Of a DNA stretch of 64,000 nt, positions 34,856 to 42,948 are shown in pieces. Location of the stretch: the NCBI RefSeq assembly GCF_005886805.2, contig NZ_CP045430.1:682001-746000 (forward strand). The letters are read 5' to 3'. Below the pieces are notes generated by a model. It did no database searches. It worked only from the letters and a program-made list of their open reading frames with translations, and was not told where the DNA came from. How positions within the stretch are numbered: position 1 is the first letter of the stretch; each line of letters begins with the position of its first letter. The translations under genes were made by a program, and so were the position numbers. This DNA is from Pseudoalteromonas rubra (GTDB lineage: Bacteria; Pseudomonadota; Gammaproteobacteria; Enterobacterales; Alteromonadaceae).

Positions 34856-35233
34856 TTACTTTGTTAACCATGACAAGGCTTGAGTTTTTTCCTCAAAATA
34901 CCGAGACTCACCTTCAACAAACCAATTACCCACCATGGCCGCAAATTTTTGCCAACGACTGTTCCCCAGTACTGCAATTTTATAAAAATCATGACTGTGA
35001 CGCAGTGCAAGTGCTAAATCGTCCCAGGCTGCATGGAGGTCCCAGCCCTCAAACTCGGTAACATCCACCAAGACCCTGATTTTCTGACCAACTGCTGCTC
35101 TCAATGCACTATCTATCACAGCTTTAATGGCCATATAATCAGCATGACTGACCTTGCCCAGCGCTTTAAAACTCATTAATAGGTCGCCATTTAAGCGTTC
35201 AGTATCGACGGAGATTGAATGAAAGCGCTCCAT
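34856..35233 (-). CDS. SpoIIAA/STAS-like protein
   Basis: This 125-residue soluble protein has the layout of the SpoIIAA-like (DUF3478-type) family: MSFKALGKVSHADYMAIKAV, IRVLVDVTEFEGWDLHAAWDD and FYKIAVLGNSRWQKF. Members have a STAS-like fold and are often found beside transporters; their biochemical role is poorly defined. It starts 7 bases after the LysE-family stop on the same strand, so the two are probably co-transcribed. The start follows GAGCTGAGAC, a modest ribosome site. Confidence 0.8.
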   Translation of the reverse strand: MERFHSISVDTERLNGDLLMSFKALGKVSHADYMAIKAVIDSALRAAVGQKIRVLVDVTEFEGWDLHAAWDDLALALRHSHDFYKIAVLGNSRWQKFAAMVGNWFVEGESRYFEEKTQALSWLTK

Positions 35234-35240
35234 GGCAGTC

Positions 35241-35846
35241 TCAGCTCAGGATATGGGTTGTACTAATCCAAATTAGCAGACAGGTTAACAAAAAGGCAAA
35301 AAATAAACGTAAATTACGCAACTGTGCTGGTGTTTTAATGAAACGGTGCAACACGCCGCCGAGCATCAGCCACAGACTATCCACGACAATGGCAACAACA
35401 AAGCAGGTGATCGCTGCCAACATGGCTCCCATCATCGGGCTGACATCAGGTACACTGTTATTAGCAAAAATAGCAATACAGGCTGCGTAAGCTTTGGGGT
35501 TTAACAGGTTCAAAATAAACCCGTCCCGGAACCCCACTTCACTCCCCTCAATATCCGACAGACCGCTTTGATTATTTGCAATTTTATACGCGACGTAAAA
35601 CAAGTAAACAATGGCCACAATCTGACATACCGCGCTGAGATTAGGATAACTCAACAGCAGTGCGCCCAGACCCGTAGCAGCCACAATAATAGCAACGAGC
35701 AAACCCAGCAGAATACCAATTAAAAATGGTACACCACGGGGAGCCCCAGAACTGGCTCCAACCGCAGCCAATGCCAGTGGAGCGGGTCCGGGAGAGCCAA
35801 TGAGCAAAGCCGTTGTCAGGGCTATCGACAATAACACTTCATACAT
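35241..35846 (-). CDS. LysE/RhtB-family amino-acid exporter
   Basis: This 201-residue inner-membrane protein has about six hydrophobic segments. The start MYEVLLSIALTTALLIGSPG carries the GSPGPAPLALAAVG signature of the LysE/RhtB family, which exports amino acids or derivatives. Downstream segments include GILLGLLVAIIVAATGLGAL and a C-terminal LRLFFAFLLTCLLIWIS. It lies between the prpF terminator and the SpoIIAA-like gene, so it probably has its own promoter. The substrate is not predictable. Confidence 0.88.
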   Translation of the reverse strand: MYEVLLSIALTTALLIGSPGPAPLALAAVGASSGAPRGVPFLIGILLGLLVAIIVAATGLGALLLSYPNLSAVCQIVAIVYLFYVAYKIANNQSGLSDIEGSEVGFRDGFILNLLNPKAYAACIAIFANNSVPDVSPMMGAMLAAITCFVVAIVVDSLWLMLGGVLHRFIKTPAQLRNLRLFFAFLLTCLLIWISTTHILS

Positions 35847-35860
35847 CTACTTCGTTCCTT

Positions 35861-35886
35861 AAAAAATCAGCCCGGATAAACCGGGC
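35861..35886 (-). terminator. Rho-independent terminator of the prp operon
   Basis: A 6-bp GC stem GCCCGG / CCGGGC with loop TTTAT is followed on the minus strand by TGATTTTTT. It sits about 13 bases after the prpF stop and separates prpF from the LysE-family gene. Confidence 0.9.
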
Positions 35887-35898
35887 CGATGTACGTCA

Positions 35899-37080
35899 TT
35901 AAACTTGTTCTTGTGGGACTCTGACATGTCCCTCCATCACCACCCTGGCGCTGCGACTCATCACCGCTTTTTTGGCCAGCCAGCGATCATTCACTTGCTC
36001 CGCTTCAGCCCCCACTCTTAGCGTGCCTGAAGGGTGACCAAACGTAACACTGTTACGCTCTCCCCCACCTGCCGCCAGGTTCACCAATGTGCCAGGAATG
36101 GCAGCGGCTGTGGCAATCGCAACCGCCGCGGTGCCCATCATAGCGTGGTGCAACTTGCCCATAGATAAGGCACGAACAGATAAATCGATATCTTGCTCTG
36201 CAATCACTTTTCCACTGGATGCGGTATACGCTTTGGCCCCGCACACAAACGCAATCTTAGGCGTATGCTGACGTATTTTGGCTTCATCAATATGCTCAAT
36301 CAAACCCATCTTGACTGCGCCATAAGCGCGGATTTGCTCAAAGCGCGCCAGTGCAGCTGCATCGCCATTAATGGCTTCTTGCAGCTCCACCCCCGTGTAA
36401 CCCAAGTCCTCTGCGCGGAAAAACAGGGTCGGGATCCCTGCATTTATCATAGTCACATCAAAAGTGCCAATATCGGGCACTACCAGTTGATCGACTAAAT
36501 TACCACTTGGGAACATATCGGCATCAGCATCTGCCGGATCAATAAACTCCACCACCACTTCGGCAGCAGGAAAAGTCACACCATCTAGCTCAAAATCACC
36601 GCTTTCCTGAACTTCACCATTGAGCATGGGAATGTGCGCAATAATGGTTTTTTCTATGTTGGCTTGCCAGATCCTTACTACGGCTATGCCATTTTCAGGG
36701 ACTCGGCAGGCATCAACCAGACCATTGCTAATCGCAAATGCCCCCACAGCGGCGGTCAGGTTACCGCAGTTACCACTCCAGTCGATAAAAGGTTTATCTA
36801 TGGCAACCTGGCCAAAAAGATAGTCCACATCGTGCTCAGCTTTGCTACTTTTAGACAAGATCACAGTTTTACTGGTGCTGGAGGTCGCACCGCCCATTCC
36901 ATCCGTTTGTTTACCATAAGGATCCGGGCTGCCAATTACTCGCAGTAACAGCTTATCGCGCGCCTCACCAGCAGTCTGTGCGACTTCCGGCAGATCACTG
37001 AGATTAAAAAACACACCTTTGGAGGTGCCGCCACGCATATAAGTCGCCGGCACACGTAATTGAGGTTTGAAAGTCATCAT
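35899..37080 (-). CDS. prpF: PrpF, 2-methylaconitate cis-trans isomerase
   Basis: This 393-residue cytoplasmic enzyme of the PrpF/DUF453 family interconverts 2-methylaconitate isomers, so that the AcnD product can be hydrated in the methylcitrate cycle. Family signatures are YMRGGTSKGVFF near the N-terminus, DGMGGATSSTSKTVIL, DWSGNCGNLTAAVGAFA and a C-terminal GHPSGTLRVGAE. The ATG at 37080 follows TAGGA at good spacing; a GTG at 37107 is an unlikely alternative. It is the last gene of the operon, 90 bases after acnD, and is followed by a strong terminator. The acnD-prpF pairing is the known alternative to prpD. Confidence 0.96.
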   Translation of the reverse strand: MMTFKPQLRVPATYMRGGTSKGVFFNLSDLPEVAQTAGEARDKLLLRVIGSPDPYGKQTDGMGGATSSTSKTVILSKSSKAEHDVDYLFGQVAIDKPFIDWSGNCGNLTAAVGAFAISNGLVDACRVPENGIAVVRIWQANIEKTIIAHIPMLNGEVQESGDFELDGVTFPAAEVVVEFIDPADADADMFPSGNLVDQLVVPDIGTFDVTMINAGIPTLFFRAEDLGYTGVELQEAINGDAAALARFEQIRAYGAVKMGLIEHIDEAKIRQHTPKIAFVCGAKAYTASSGKVIAEQDIDLSVRALSMGKLHHAMMGTAAVAIATAAAIPGTLVNLAAGGGERNSVTFGHPSGTLRVGAEAEQVNDRWLAKKAVMSRSARVVMEGHVRVPQEQV

Positions 37081-37170
37081 TTTTATCCTAAATAGCAGCG
37101 TGGACACTCACAGTGAATGCCCACGGCTCAGGTAAGCTCCGCATTGGCTGCGGAGCAGGAGCGGAATCGA

Positions 37171-39759
37171 TTATGCGTTTGCTTCCAGAAAATCTTTGGC
37201 AAAACGTTGCAGTACACCACCAGCTTCGTAAATGGACACTTCTTCTTCTGTATCCAAACGACACAATACAGGTACTTCGATTTGTACCCCATTGTTACGA
37301 TGGATGATCAACTTTAAGGTCGCACCCGGCGTGCGCGTACCTTCCACGTCATAAGTTTCGGTGCCATCCAGTTCCAGAGTCTTGCGCGTTGTACCATTTT
37401 GGAATTCAAGCGGTAATACACCCATACCTATCAGGTTGGTACGGTGGATACGCTCAAACCCTTCTGCCACAATCACCTCAACCCCAGCCAGACGCACGCC
37501 TTTGGCTGCCCAGTCTCGCGAGGAGCCCTGGCCATAATCTGCACCGGCTACGATGATCAGTGGCTGCTTACGATCCATATAGGTTTCGATGGCTTCCCAC
37601 ATACGGGTTACTTTACCCTCAGGCTCTAAACGTGCTAAAGAGCCATGCTTCACCTCACCGTTCTCCAGCACCATTTCGTTCAGCAGCTTTGGATTCGCAA
37701 AGGTAGCTCGCTGTGCGGTCAGGTGATCGCCCCGGTGCGTTGCATACGAGTTAAAATCTTCTTCAGGCAGGCCCATTTTCGCCAGATATTCACCGGCGGC
37801 GCTGGATGCCAGAATTGCATTCGACGGAGACAAGTGATCTGTGGTGATGTTATCACCGAGAATCGCAAGTGGTCGCATGCCTTTCATAGTGCGCTCACCC
37901 GCTAGTGCGCCTTCCCAGTATGGCGGACGGCGAATATAGGTGCTCATTGGGCGCCACTGGTACAATGGATCATTGTCTTCGCCATAATCAACGCTGAGAT
38001 CAAACATTGGCTCATAGACGGCACGGAATTGTTCAGGCTTCACGCTCTGAGCAATCACCGCATCAATCTCTTCATCGCTCGGCCAGATGTCTTTTAACGT
38101 AACCGGGTTGCCTTCCTGATCATTGCCCAAAACACCGTTTTCGATATCAAAGCGAACTGAGCCCGCGATAGCATAGGCCACAACTAGCGGTGGTGATGCC
38201 AGGAAAGCCTGTTTAGCATAGGGGTGAATGCGACCATCAAAGTTTCGGTTACCAGATAGCACCGCGGTGGAATACAGGTCGCGGTCAATCACTTCCTGCT
38301 GAATTTTTGGATCCAGTGCGCCACTCATACCGTTACAGGTAGTACAGGCAAATGCAACGATACCAAAGCCTAACTGCTCCAGCTCAGGGAGTAACTGCGC
38401 TTCTTCCATATAAGAACGAACCGCTTTAGAGCCCGGCGCAAATGACGTTTTTACCCAGGGCTTGCGACTCAGGCCCAGTTTATTCGCATTACGTGCTAAC
38501 AGCCCCGCCGCGACCACGTTACGTGGATTACTGGTGTTGGTACAGCTGGTGATGGCTGCAATGATCACCGCACCGTCCGGCATTTCACCATCACGCTGTT
38601 CATAGTCAGCTACAATACCCTGCTTGGCGAGGTCTGCCGTTGCGACACGTCGGTGTGGGTTAGATGGGCCAGCCAGGTTGCGGCCAACGGATGATAAATC
38701 AAATTTCAGTACGCGCTCATAATGCGCTCCGGTCATGGCATCAGCCCATAAGCCTGTGTGTTTCGCATATTGTTCAACGAGTTTGATCTGCTCATCATCA
38801 CGACCCGTTAAACGCAGGTAATCGATAGTTTGCTGATCGATATAGAACATGGCAGCTGTTGCACCGTACTCTGGCGTCATATTTGAAATAGTAGCCCGAT
38901 CGCCCAAGGACAGACCATCACAGCCTTCACCGAAGAACTCAAGGTAAGATGAAACCACACGCTCCTGGCGCAAGAATTCAGTGATGGCCAGTACGATATC
39001 CGTCGCAGTGATCCCTGGCTGACGTTGACCAACCAGCTCGACACCAACGATATCAGGCAAACGCATATATGATGCGCGTCCCAGCATGACGCTCTCAGCT
39101 TCAAGGCCACCCACGCCTACTGCGATCACACCCAGCGCGTCAACATGCGGCGTATGGCTGTCGGTACCAACCAGAGTATCCGGAAATGCCACGCCATCAC
39201 GCGCCTGGATAACCGGCGACATTTTCTCTAAGTTTATCTGGTGTAGAATACCGTTGCCAGGCGGGATCACATCGACATTTTTAAATGCAGTTTTAGTCCA
39301 GTTAATAAAGTGGAAACGGTCGTCGTTACGTCGATCTTCAATCGCCCGGTTTTTCTCAAAGGCATTCTCTTCATAGCCTGCGTGTTCAACCGCTAGACTG
39401 TGATCAACAATAAGCTGTGTCGGGACCACAGGGTTTACTTTAGCCGGATCGCCGCCTTTTTCTGCTATGGCATCGCGCAGGCCGGCAAGATCTACTAATG
39501 CAGTTTGACCCAGGATGTCATGGCACACTACACGAGCCGGAAACCAGGGAAAATCCAGATCGCGACGACGTTCGATAATTTGAGTCAGGTAATCATTGAG
39601 TTTTTCAGGCTCAGCGCGACGTACCAGATTTTCTGCTAACACTTTAGAGGTATAAGGCAAGCCATCATAAGCACCCGGCTTAATGGCTTCAACTGCTTCG
39701 CGGGTGTCGTAATAACACAACGAAGAGTCAGGTAATTTTTTGCGAAATTGGCTGTTCAT
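37171..39759 (-). CDS. acnD: AcnD, Fe/S-dependent 2-methylcitrate dehydratase
   Basis: This 862-residue aconitase-superfamily enzyme dehydrates 2-methylcitrate to 2-methylaconitate in propionate catabolism. The [4Fe-4S] ligands are visible in ITSCTNTSNP (one Cys) and ACTTCNGMSG (two Cys). DTLVGTDSHTPHVDALG and the C-terminal swivel domain GADYGQGSSRDWAAKG carry the usual substrate-binding residues. The length fits AcnD, which is slightly shorter than AcnA. Its place between prpC and prpF distinguishes it from housekeeping aconitase. Confidence 0.96.
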   Translation of the reverse strand: MNSQFRKKLPDSSLCYYDTREAVEAIKPGAYDGLPYTSKVLAENLVRRAEPEKLNDYLTQIIERRRDLDFPWFPARVVCHDILGQTALVDLAGLRDAIAEKGGDPAKVNPVVPTQLIVDHSLAVEHAGYEENAFEKNRAIEDRRNDDRFHFINWTKTAFKNVDVIPPGNGILHQINLEKMSPVIQARDGVAFPDTLVGTDSHTPHVDALGVIAVGVGGLEAESVMLGRASYMRLPDIVGVELVGQRQPGITATDIVLAITEFLRQERVVSSYLEFFGEGCDGLSLGDRATISNMTPEYGATAAMFYIDQQTIDYLRLTGRDDEQIKLVEQYAKHTGLWADAMTGAHYERVLKFDLSSVGRNLAGPSNPHRRVATADLAKQGIVADYEQRDGEMPDGAVIIAAITSCTNTSNPRNVVAAGLLARNANKLGLSRKPWVKTSFAPGSKAVRSYMEEAQLLPELEQLGFGIVAFACTTCNGMSGALDPKIQQEVIDRDLYSTAVLSGNRNFDGRIHPYAKQAFLASPPLVVAYAIAGSVRFDIENGVLGNDQEGNPVTLKDIWPSDEEIDAVIAQSVKPEQFRAVYEPMFDLSVDYGEDNDPLYQWRPMSTYIRRPPYWEGALAGERTMKGMRPLAILGDNITTDHLSPSNAILASSAAGEYLAKMGLPEEDFNSYATHRGDHLTAQRATFANPKLLNEMVLENGEVKHGSLARLEPEGKVTRMWEAIETYMDRKQPLIIVAGADYGQGSSRDWAAKGVRLAGVEVIVAEGFERIHRTNLIGMGVLPLEFQNGTTRKTLELDGTETYDVEGTRTPGATLKLIIHRNNGVQIEVPVLCRLDTEEEVSIYEAGGVLQRFAKDFLEANA

Positions 39760-39790
39760 AACTACTTCCAGAATTGCTCATTGGCTCAAC

Positions 39791-39828
39791 GGCACAGATC
39801 TTTATAATTGTTGTGGACGATCTGTGCC
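39791..39828. repeat. Inverted repeat between prpC and acnD
   Basis: Perfect 10-base arms GGCACAGATC / GATCTGTGCC are separated by 18 bases. In the operon transcript this would form a hairpin just upstream of acnD. It could protect the upstream message or tune expression; no T-run follows. Confidence 0.55.
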
Positions 39829-39858
39829 ATTAGGTGACGCGAAATGATGATTTAGATA

Positions 39859-40980
39859 TTAACGCTCAGACATAGGTGGAACCGGACGTAGCTCCTCACC
39901 CGTGTAATCCGCTGACGGACGGATAATACGGTTGTCAGCTCTTTGCTCCATGACATGACCTGCCCACCCTGTTAAACGTGACATCACGAAAATAGGCGTA
40001 AATAGCTTGGTTGGGATCTTCATGAAGTGATAAGCCGATGCGTGGAAGAAATCCGCGTTACAGAATAGCTTTTTCTCACGCCACATGACCGCTTCACAGC
40101 GCACAGAAACAGGATAAAGAACTGTATCACCTACATCAGCAGCCAGTTTTTCTGACCACTGTTTGATGATTTCGTTACGCGGATCTGACTCGGAGTAGAT
40201 AGCATGTCCAAAGCCCATGATCTTCTCTTTACGCTCAAGCATGCCCATCATTTCCTGCTCTGCGTGATCAGCAGATTCAAAGCGCTCAATCATTTCCATT
40301 GCAGCTTCATTTGCACCACCGTGCAAAGGACCACGCAATGAGCCAATTGCACCTGTAATACACGAGTGCATGTCTGACAGGGTAGACGCACAAACACGCG
40401 CCGTGAAAGTAGACGCGTTAAACTCATGCTCTGCGTATAGGATCAGAGAAACATGCATAACACGCTCATGTAATTCGTTTGGCTTCTCTCCATGCAGCAT
40501 GTGCAGGAAGTGGGCGCCGATTGAATCGTCATCAGTTTCAACGTCAATACGAACGCCGTCATGGCTAAAGCGATACCAGTAACAGATGATGCTTGGGAAG
40601 CACGCCAACATTCGGTCAGTAATTGCCTGCTGCTGTTCAAAATCGTGCTCACCCTCTAGGTTGCCCAGCATAGAACAACCAGTACGTAATACGTCCATTG
40701 GATGTGCGTCAGCCGGAATACGCTCTAGTACTTCTTTGAGCGCATCTGGCAGTCCACGCTGAGATCTCAGCAGAGCTTTGTAGCTGTCTAGCTCCTGTTG
40801 ATTCGGTAGCTTGCCTTTTAGGATCAGATACGCAACTTCTTCGAACTGACAATGCTCTGCCAGGTCTTTCACGTCGTAACCGCGGTAGGTCAGGCCTGAA
40901 CCTGATACACCCACTGTCGACAGTGCCGTTTTACCTGCAACCTGACCGCGAAGGCCTGCACCGCTTAATACTTTAGCCAT
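39859..40980 (-). CDS. prpC: PrpC, 2-methylcitrate synthase
   Basis: This 373-residue citrate-synthase-family enzyme condenses propionyl-CoA with oxaloacetate. Typical motifs are SGSGLTYRGYDVKDLAE at the N-terminus, CASTLSDMHSCITGAIGSLR GPLHGGANEAAMEM (first active-site His in GPLHGGAN) and IMGFGHAIYSESDPRN (second His). The last catalytic Asp region lies in NADFFHASAYH. The methylcitrate synthase assignment over citrate synthase rests on the shorter length and on the neighbours prpB, acnD and prpF. Confidence 0.96.
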   Translation of the reverse strand: MAKVLSGAGLRGQVAGKTALSTVGVSGSGLTYRGYDVKDLAEHCQFEEVAYLILKGKLPNQQELDSYKALLRSQRGLPDALKEVLERIPADAHPMDVLRTGCSMLGNLEGEHDFEQQQAITDRMLACFPSIICYWYRFSHDGVRIDVETDDDSIGAHFLHMLHGEKPNELHERVMHVSLILYAEHEFNASTFTARVCASTLSDMHSCITGAIGSLRGPLHGGANEAAMEMIERFESADHAEQEMMGMLERKEKIMGFGHAIYSESDPRNEIIKQWSEKLAADVGDTVLYPVSVRCEAVMWREKKLFCNADFFHASAYHFMKIPTKLFTPIFVMSRLTGWAGHVMEQRADNRIIRPSADYTGEELRPVPPMSER

Positions 40981-41071
40981 TTTGTTATCTCCTGAATTTT
41001 TACCTGCTGGTTAATTTCATTATAAGAAAGGCCACATATCAGCGGCGCTTGCTCATTATCCTTTGTGTCTT

Positions 41072-41965
41072 TTACTTATTTTTACCCTGGGCAAATAACC
41101 CATCGAGCTTTTGCTCATATTCGTGGTAGCCAAGATAGTCATACAAGTCCATACGAGTTTGCATGTTGTCTATGACGGCTTTCTGATCGCCATTCTCTAA
41201 GATGGACTGATACACCATTTCTGCTGCTTTGTTCATAGCACGGAAGGCACTTAACGGGTAAAGCACCATATCAACGCCCCACTCGCCCAATTCTTGTTTA
41301 TTCCACAACTCGGTTTTACCGAATTCCGTGATGTTTGCGAGAATAGGCACATCCAGCGCCTCTGAAAACGCGCGATAATGTTCTTCTGTCTGAACAGCTT
41401 CTGCAAAAATCCCATCCGCACCCGCTGCAACATATGCTTTGGCACGCTCAATTGCCGCTTCCAGACCTTCCTGTGCAAACGCATCAGTACGGGCCATGAT
41501 GAAGAAGTCAGGATCGGTACGCGCGTCAACGGCAGCTTTGATCCGATCAACCATTTCCTCAGTCGAAACAATCTCTTTGTTTGGACGGTGACCACAACGT
41601 TTTTGTGCTACCTGATCTTCCAGATGCACTGCCGCTGCACCAGCCTTTTGCATTTCCTGAATGGTTTTAGCAATATTAAACGCCCCACCCCAGCCAGTGT
41701 CGATATCAACCATCAGAGGTAAATCACAAGCTGAGGTGATGCGCTGTACATCAGCAATCACATCATTTAGAGACGTAATACCCAAATCTGGCAGACCATA
41801 AGATGCGTTGGCTACGCCACCACCGGAGAGGTAAATCGCCTGATGGCCAATCTTCTTCGCCATAATTGCGCTGTAAGCATTGATGGTGCCTACAATCTGT
41901 AGCGGCCGATTGGCTTTGAGCGCGTCGCGGAATTTTTTACCTGCGCTGAAGATACCTGTACTCAT
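41072..41965 (-). CDS. prpB: PrpB, 2-methylisocitrate lyase
   Basis: This 297-residue member of the isocitrate lyase/PEP mutase superfamily splits 2-methylisocitrate to pyruvate and succinate, the last step of the cycle. The catalytic loop is seen as [12 protein letters not shown], with Mg-binding [10 protein letters not shown] and HLEDQV upstream. It starts 19 bases after the GntR regulator stop, so regulator and enzyme are in one transcript. GGGAGACACACTTATG contains the ribosome site. Confidence 0.97.
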   Translation of the reverse strand: MSTGIFSAGKKFRDALKANRPLQIVGTINAYSAIMAKKIGHQAIYLSGGGVANASYGLPDLGITSLNDVIADVQRITSACDLPLMVDIDTGWGGAFNIAKTIQEMQKAGAAAVHLEDQVAQKRCGHRPNKEIVSTEEMVDRIKAAVDARTDPDFFIMARTDAFAQEGLEAAIERAKAYVAAGADGIFAEAVQTEEHYRAFSEALDVPILANITEFGKTELWNKQELGEWGVDMVLYPLSAFRAMNKAAEMVYQSILENGDQKAVIDNMQTRMDLYDYLGYHEYEQKLDGLFAQGKNK

Positions 41966-41984
41966 AAGTGTGTCTCCCGGATAA

Positions 41985-42653
41985 TTACTGGTGCTGTTTG
42001 GTTAACTTGGTAGCAATGTTATTTTTTGAATATTGAATATGGCGACGCATTAGCATCTCTGCCAGTTCGGCATCCCGACTTGCGATAGCACGTACTATGT
42101 GTTTGTGATCATCGTAGGCCGTCGTTACGTGCGGCCCGGCCATTCCGAGCTGTACCCGATACATACGTGCCAGGTGATAAATACCATTGCTCAACATGGC
42201 GATAAGCTGCTGGTTCTGACTACCCATAATGATGCGGTAATGAAAATCCAGATCACCGGCTTCCTGATAGTAGGATTCACCGCCTTTCACTTCATCGAAC
42301 TGCTCATTCAACAGGCTGTTGAGTTTAGTGACTTCATCATCTGGCATATGCTGTGCTGCCAAACGTGCGGCCATACCTTCGAGAGCCTCACGCACCTGAT
42401 ACAATTCCATCAAGCCTTCTTCACTTAATGACACCACTCTGGCGCCCACATTCGGACGACGCTCAACCAAATGACAGGCCTCAAGGCGGTTTATCGCTTC
42501 CCGTACAACAGCGCGACTTACTTCATATTTTGTCGACAATTCCATTTCGCTCAATTTAGAACCAGCCGGAACATCACCTTCAACAATCTCTTTCCTAAGC
42601 CGGAAAAATGCTTTATCTGAAGCAGTTACGGCACTTTCATGCATAAAGCTCAT
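41985..42653 (-). CDS. GntR/FCD-family regulator of the prp operon
   Basis: This 222-residue transcription factor has an N-terminal winged helix ([20 protein letters not shown], around 35-55) and a C-terminal FCD ligand-binding domain with the acidic/His pattern [12 protein letters not shown] and a late [10 protein letters not shown]. It heads the prp operon. The two palindromes flanking the promoter at 42692-42720 fit FCD-type operators, so autoregulated repression relieved by a pathway intermediate is likely. The start at 42653 is supported by spacing; MHES at 42644 is possible. This differs from the sigma-54-dependent PrpR of enteric bacteria. Confidence 0.92.
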   Translation of the reverse strand: MSFMHESAVTASDKAFFRLRKEIVEGDVPAGSKLSEMELSTKYEVSRAVVREAINRLEACHLVERRPNVGARVVSLSEEGLMELYQVREALEGMAARLAAQHMPDDEVTKLNSLLNEQFDEVKGGESYYQEAGDLDFHYRIIMGSQNQQLIAMLSNGIYHLARMYRVQLGMAGPHVTTAYDDHKHIVRAIASRDAELAEMLMRRHIQYSKNNIATKLTKQHQ

Positions 42654-42683
42654 TCTGTCTTCGCCTTCCGGTCTTGTTAAAAG

Positions 42684-42693
42684 TTGTAGACAA
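42684..42693. promoter_or_regulatory. Candidate GntR operator 1 (TTGTAGACAA)
   Basis: TTGT/ACAA arms with a 2-base centre form a GntR/FCD-type half-site pair that overlaps the downstream edge of the -10 box. Bound repressor would block RNA polymerase. Confidence 0.65.
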
Positions 42694-42720
42694 TATAGTG
42701 CTACTTGACGTTTACGTCAA
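42692..42720 (-). promoter_or_regulatory. Sigma-70 promoter of the prp operon
   Basis: On the minus strand TTGACG (42720-42715) and TATATT (42697-42692) are separated by exactly 17 bases. Transcription would start near 42685, about 30 bases before the regulator start codon. The -35 box is part of a TTGACGT/ACGTCAA inverted repeat at 42705-42720. Confidence 0.75.
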
Positions 42721-42735
42721 CCTAACACCGAGTAG

Positions 42736-42747
42736 ATTGTCGACAAT
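42736..42747. promoter_or_regulatory. Candidate GntR operator 2 (ATTGTCGACAAT)
   Basis: This perfect 12-base palindrome sits upstream of the -35 box and shares the TTGTNNACAA core with operator 1. It lies between the prp promoter and the divergent TonB receptor and could act on both. Confidence 0.65.
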
Positions 42748-42948
42748 TTCAAATATACAGGGTATTCGCGAAATTTATGGCCAGGAAGCCATGAGCCAGA
42801 CTTAAAAAGAACGGTTCCAGTTAACAACCAACTTATGTTCAGGATGTATACTATGAGAAAGAGTTAAATCACTGTTTGGCAATAGGGGCAGGCCACTAGT
42901 AACTTACTATACTTAATTCAAAATACTCCTGAAGCGCTTGAGAACAGT

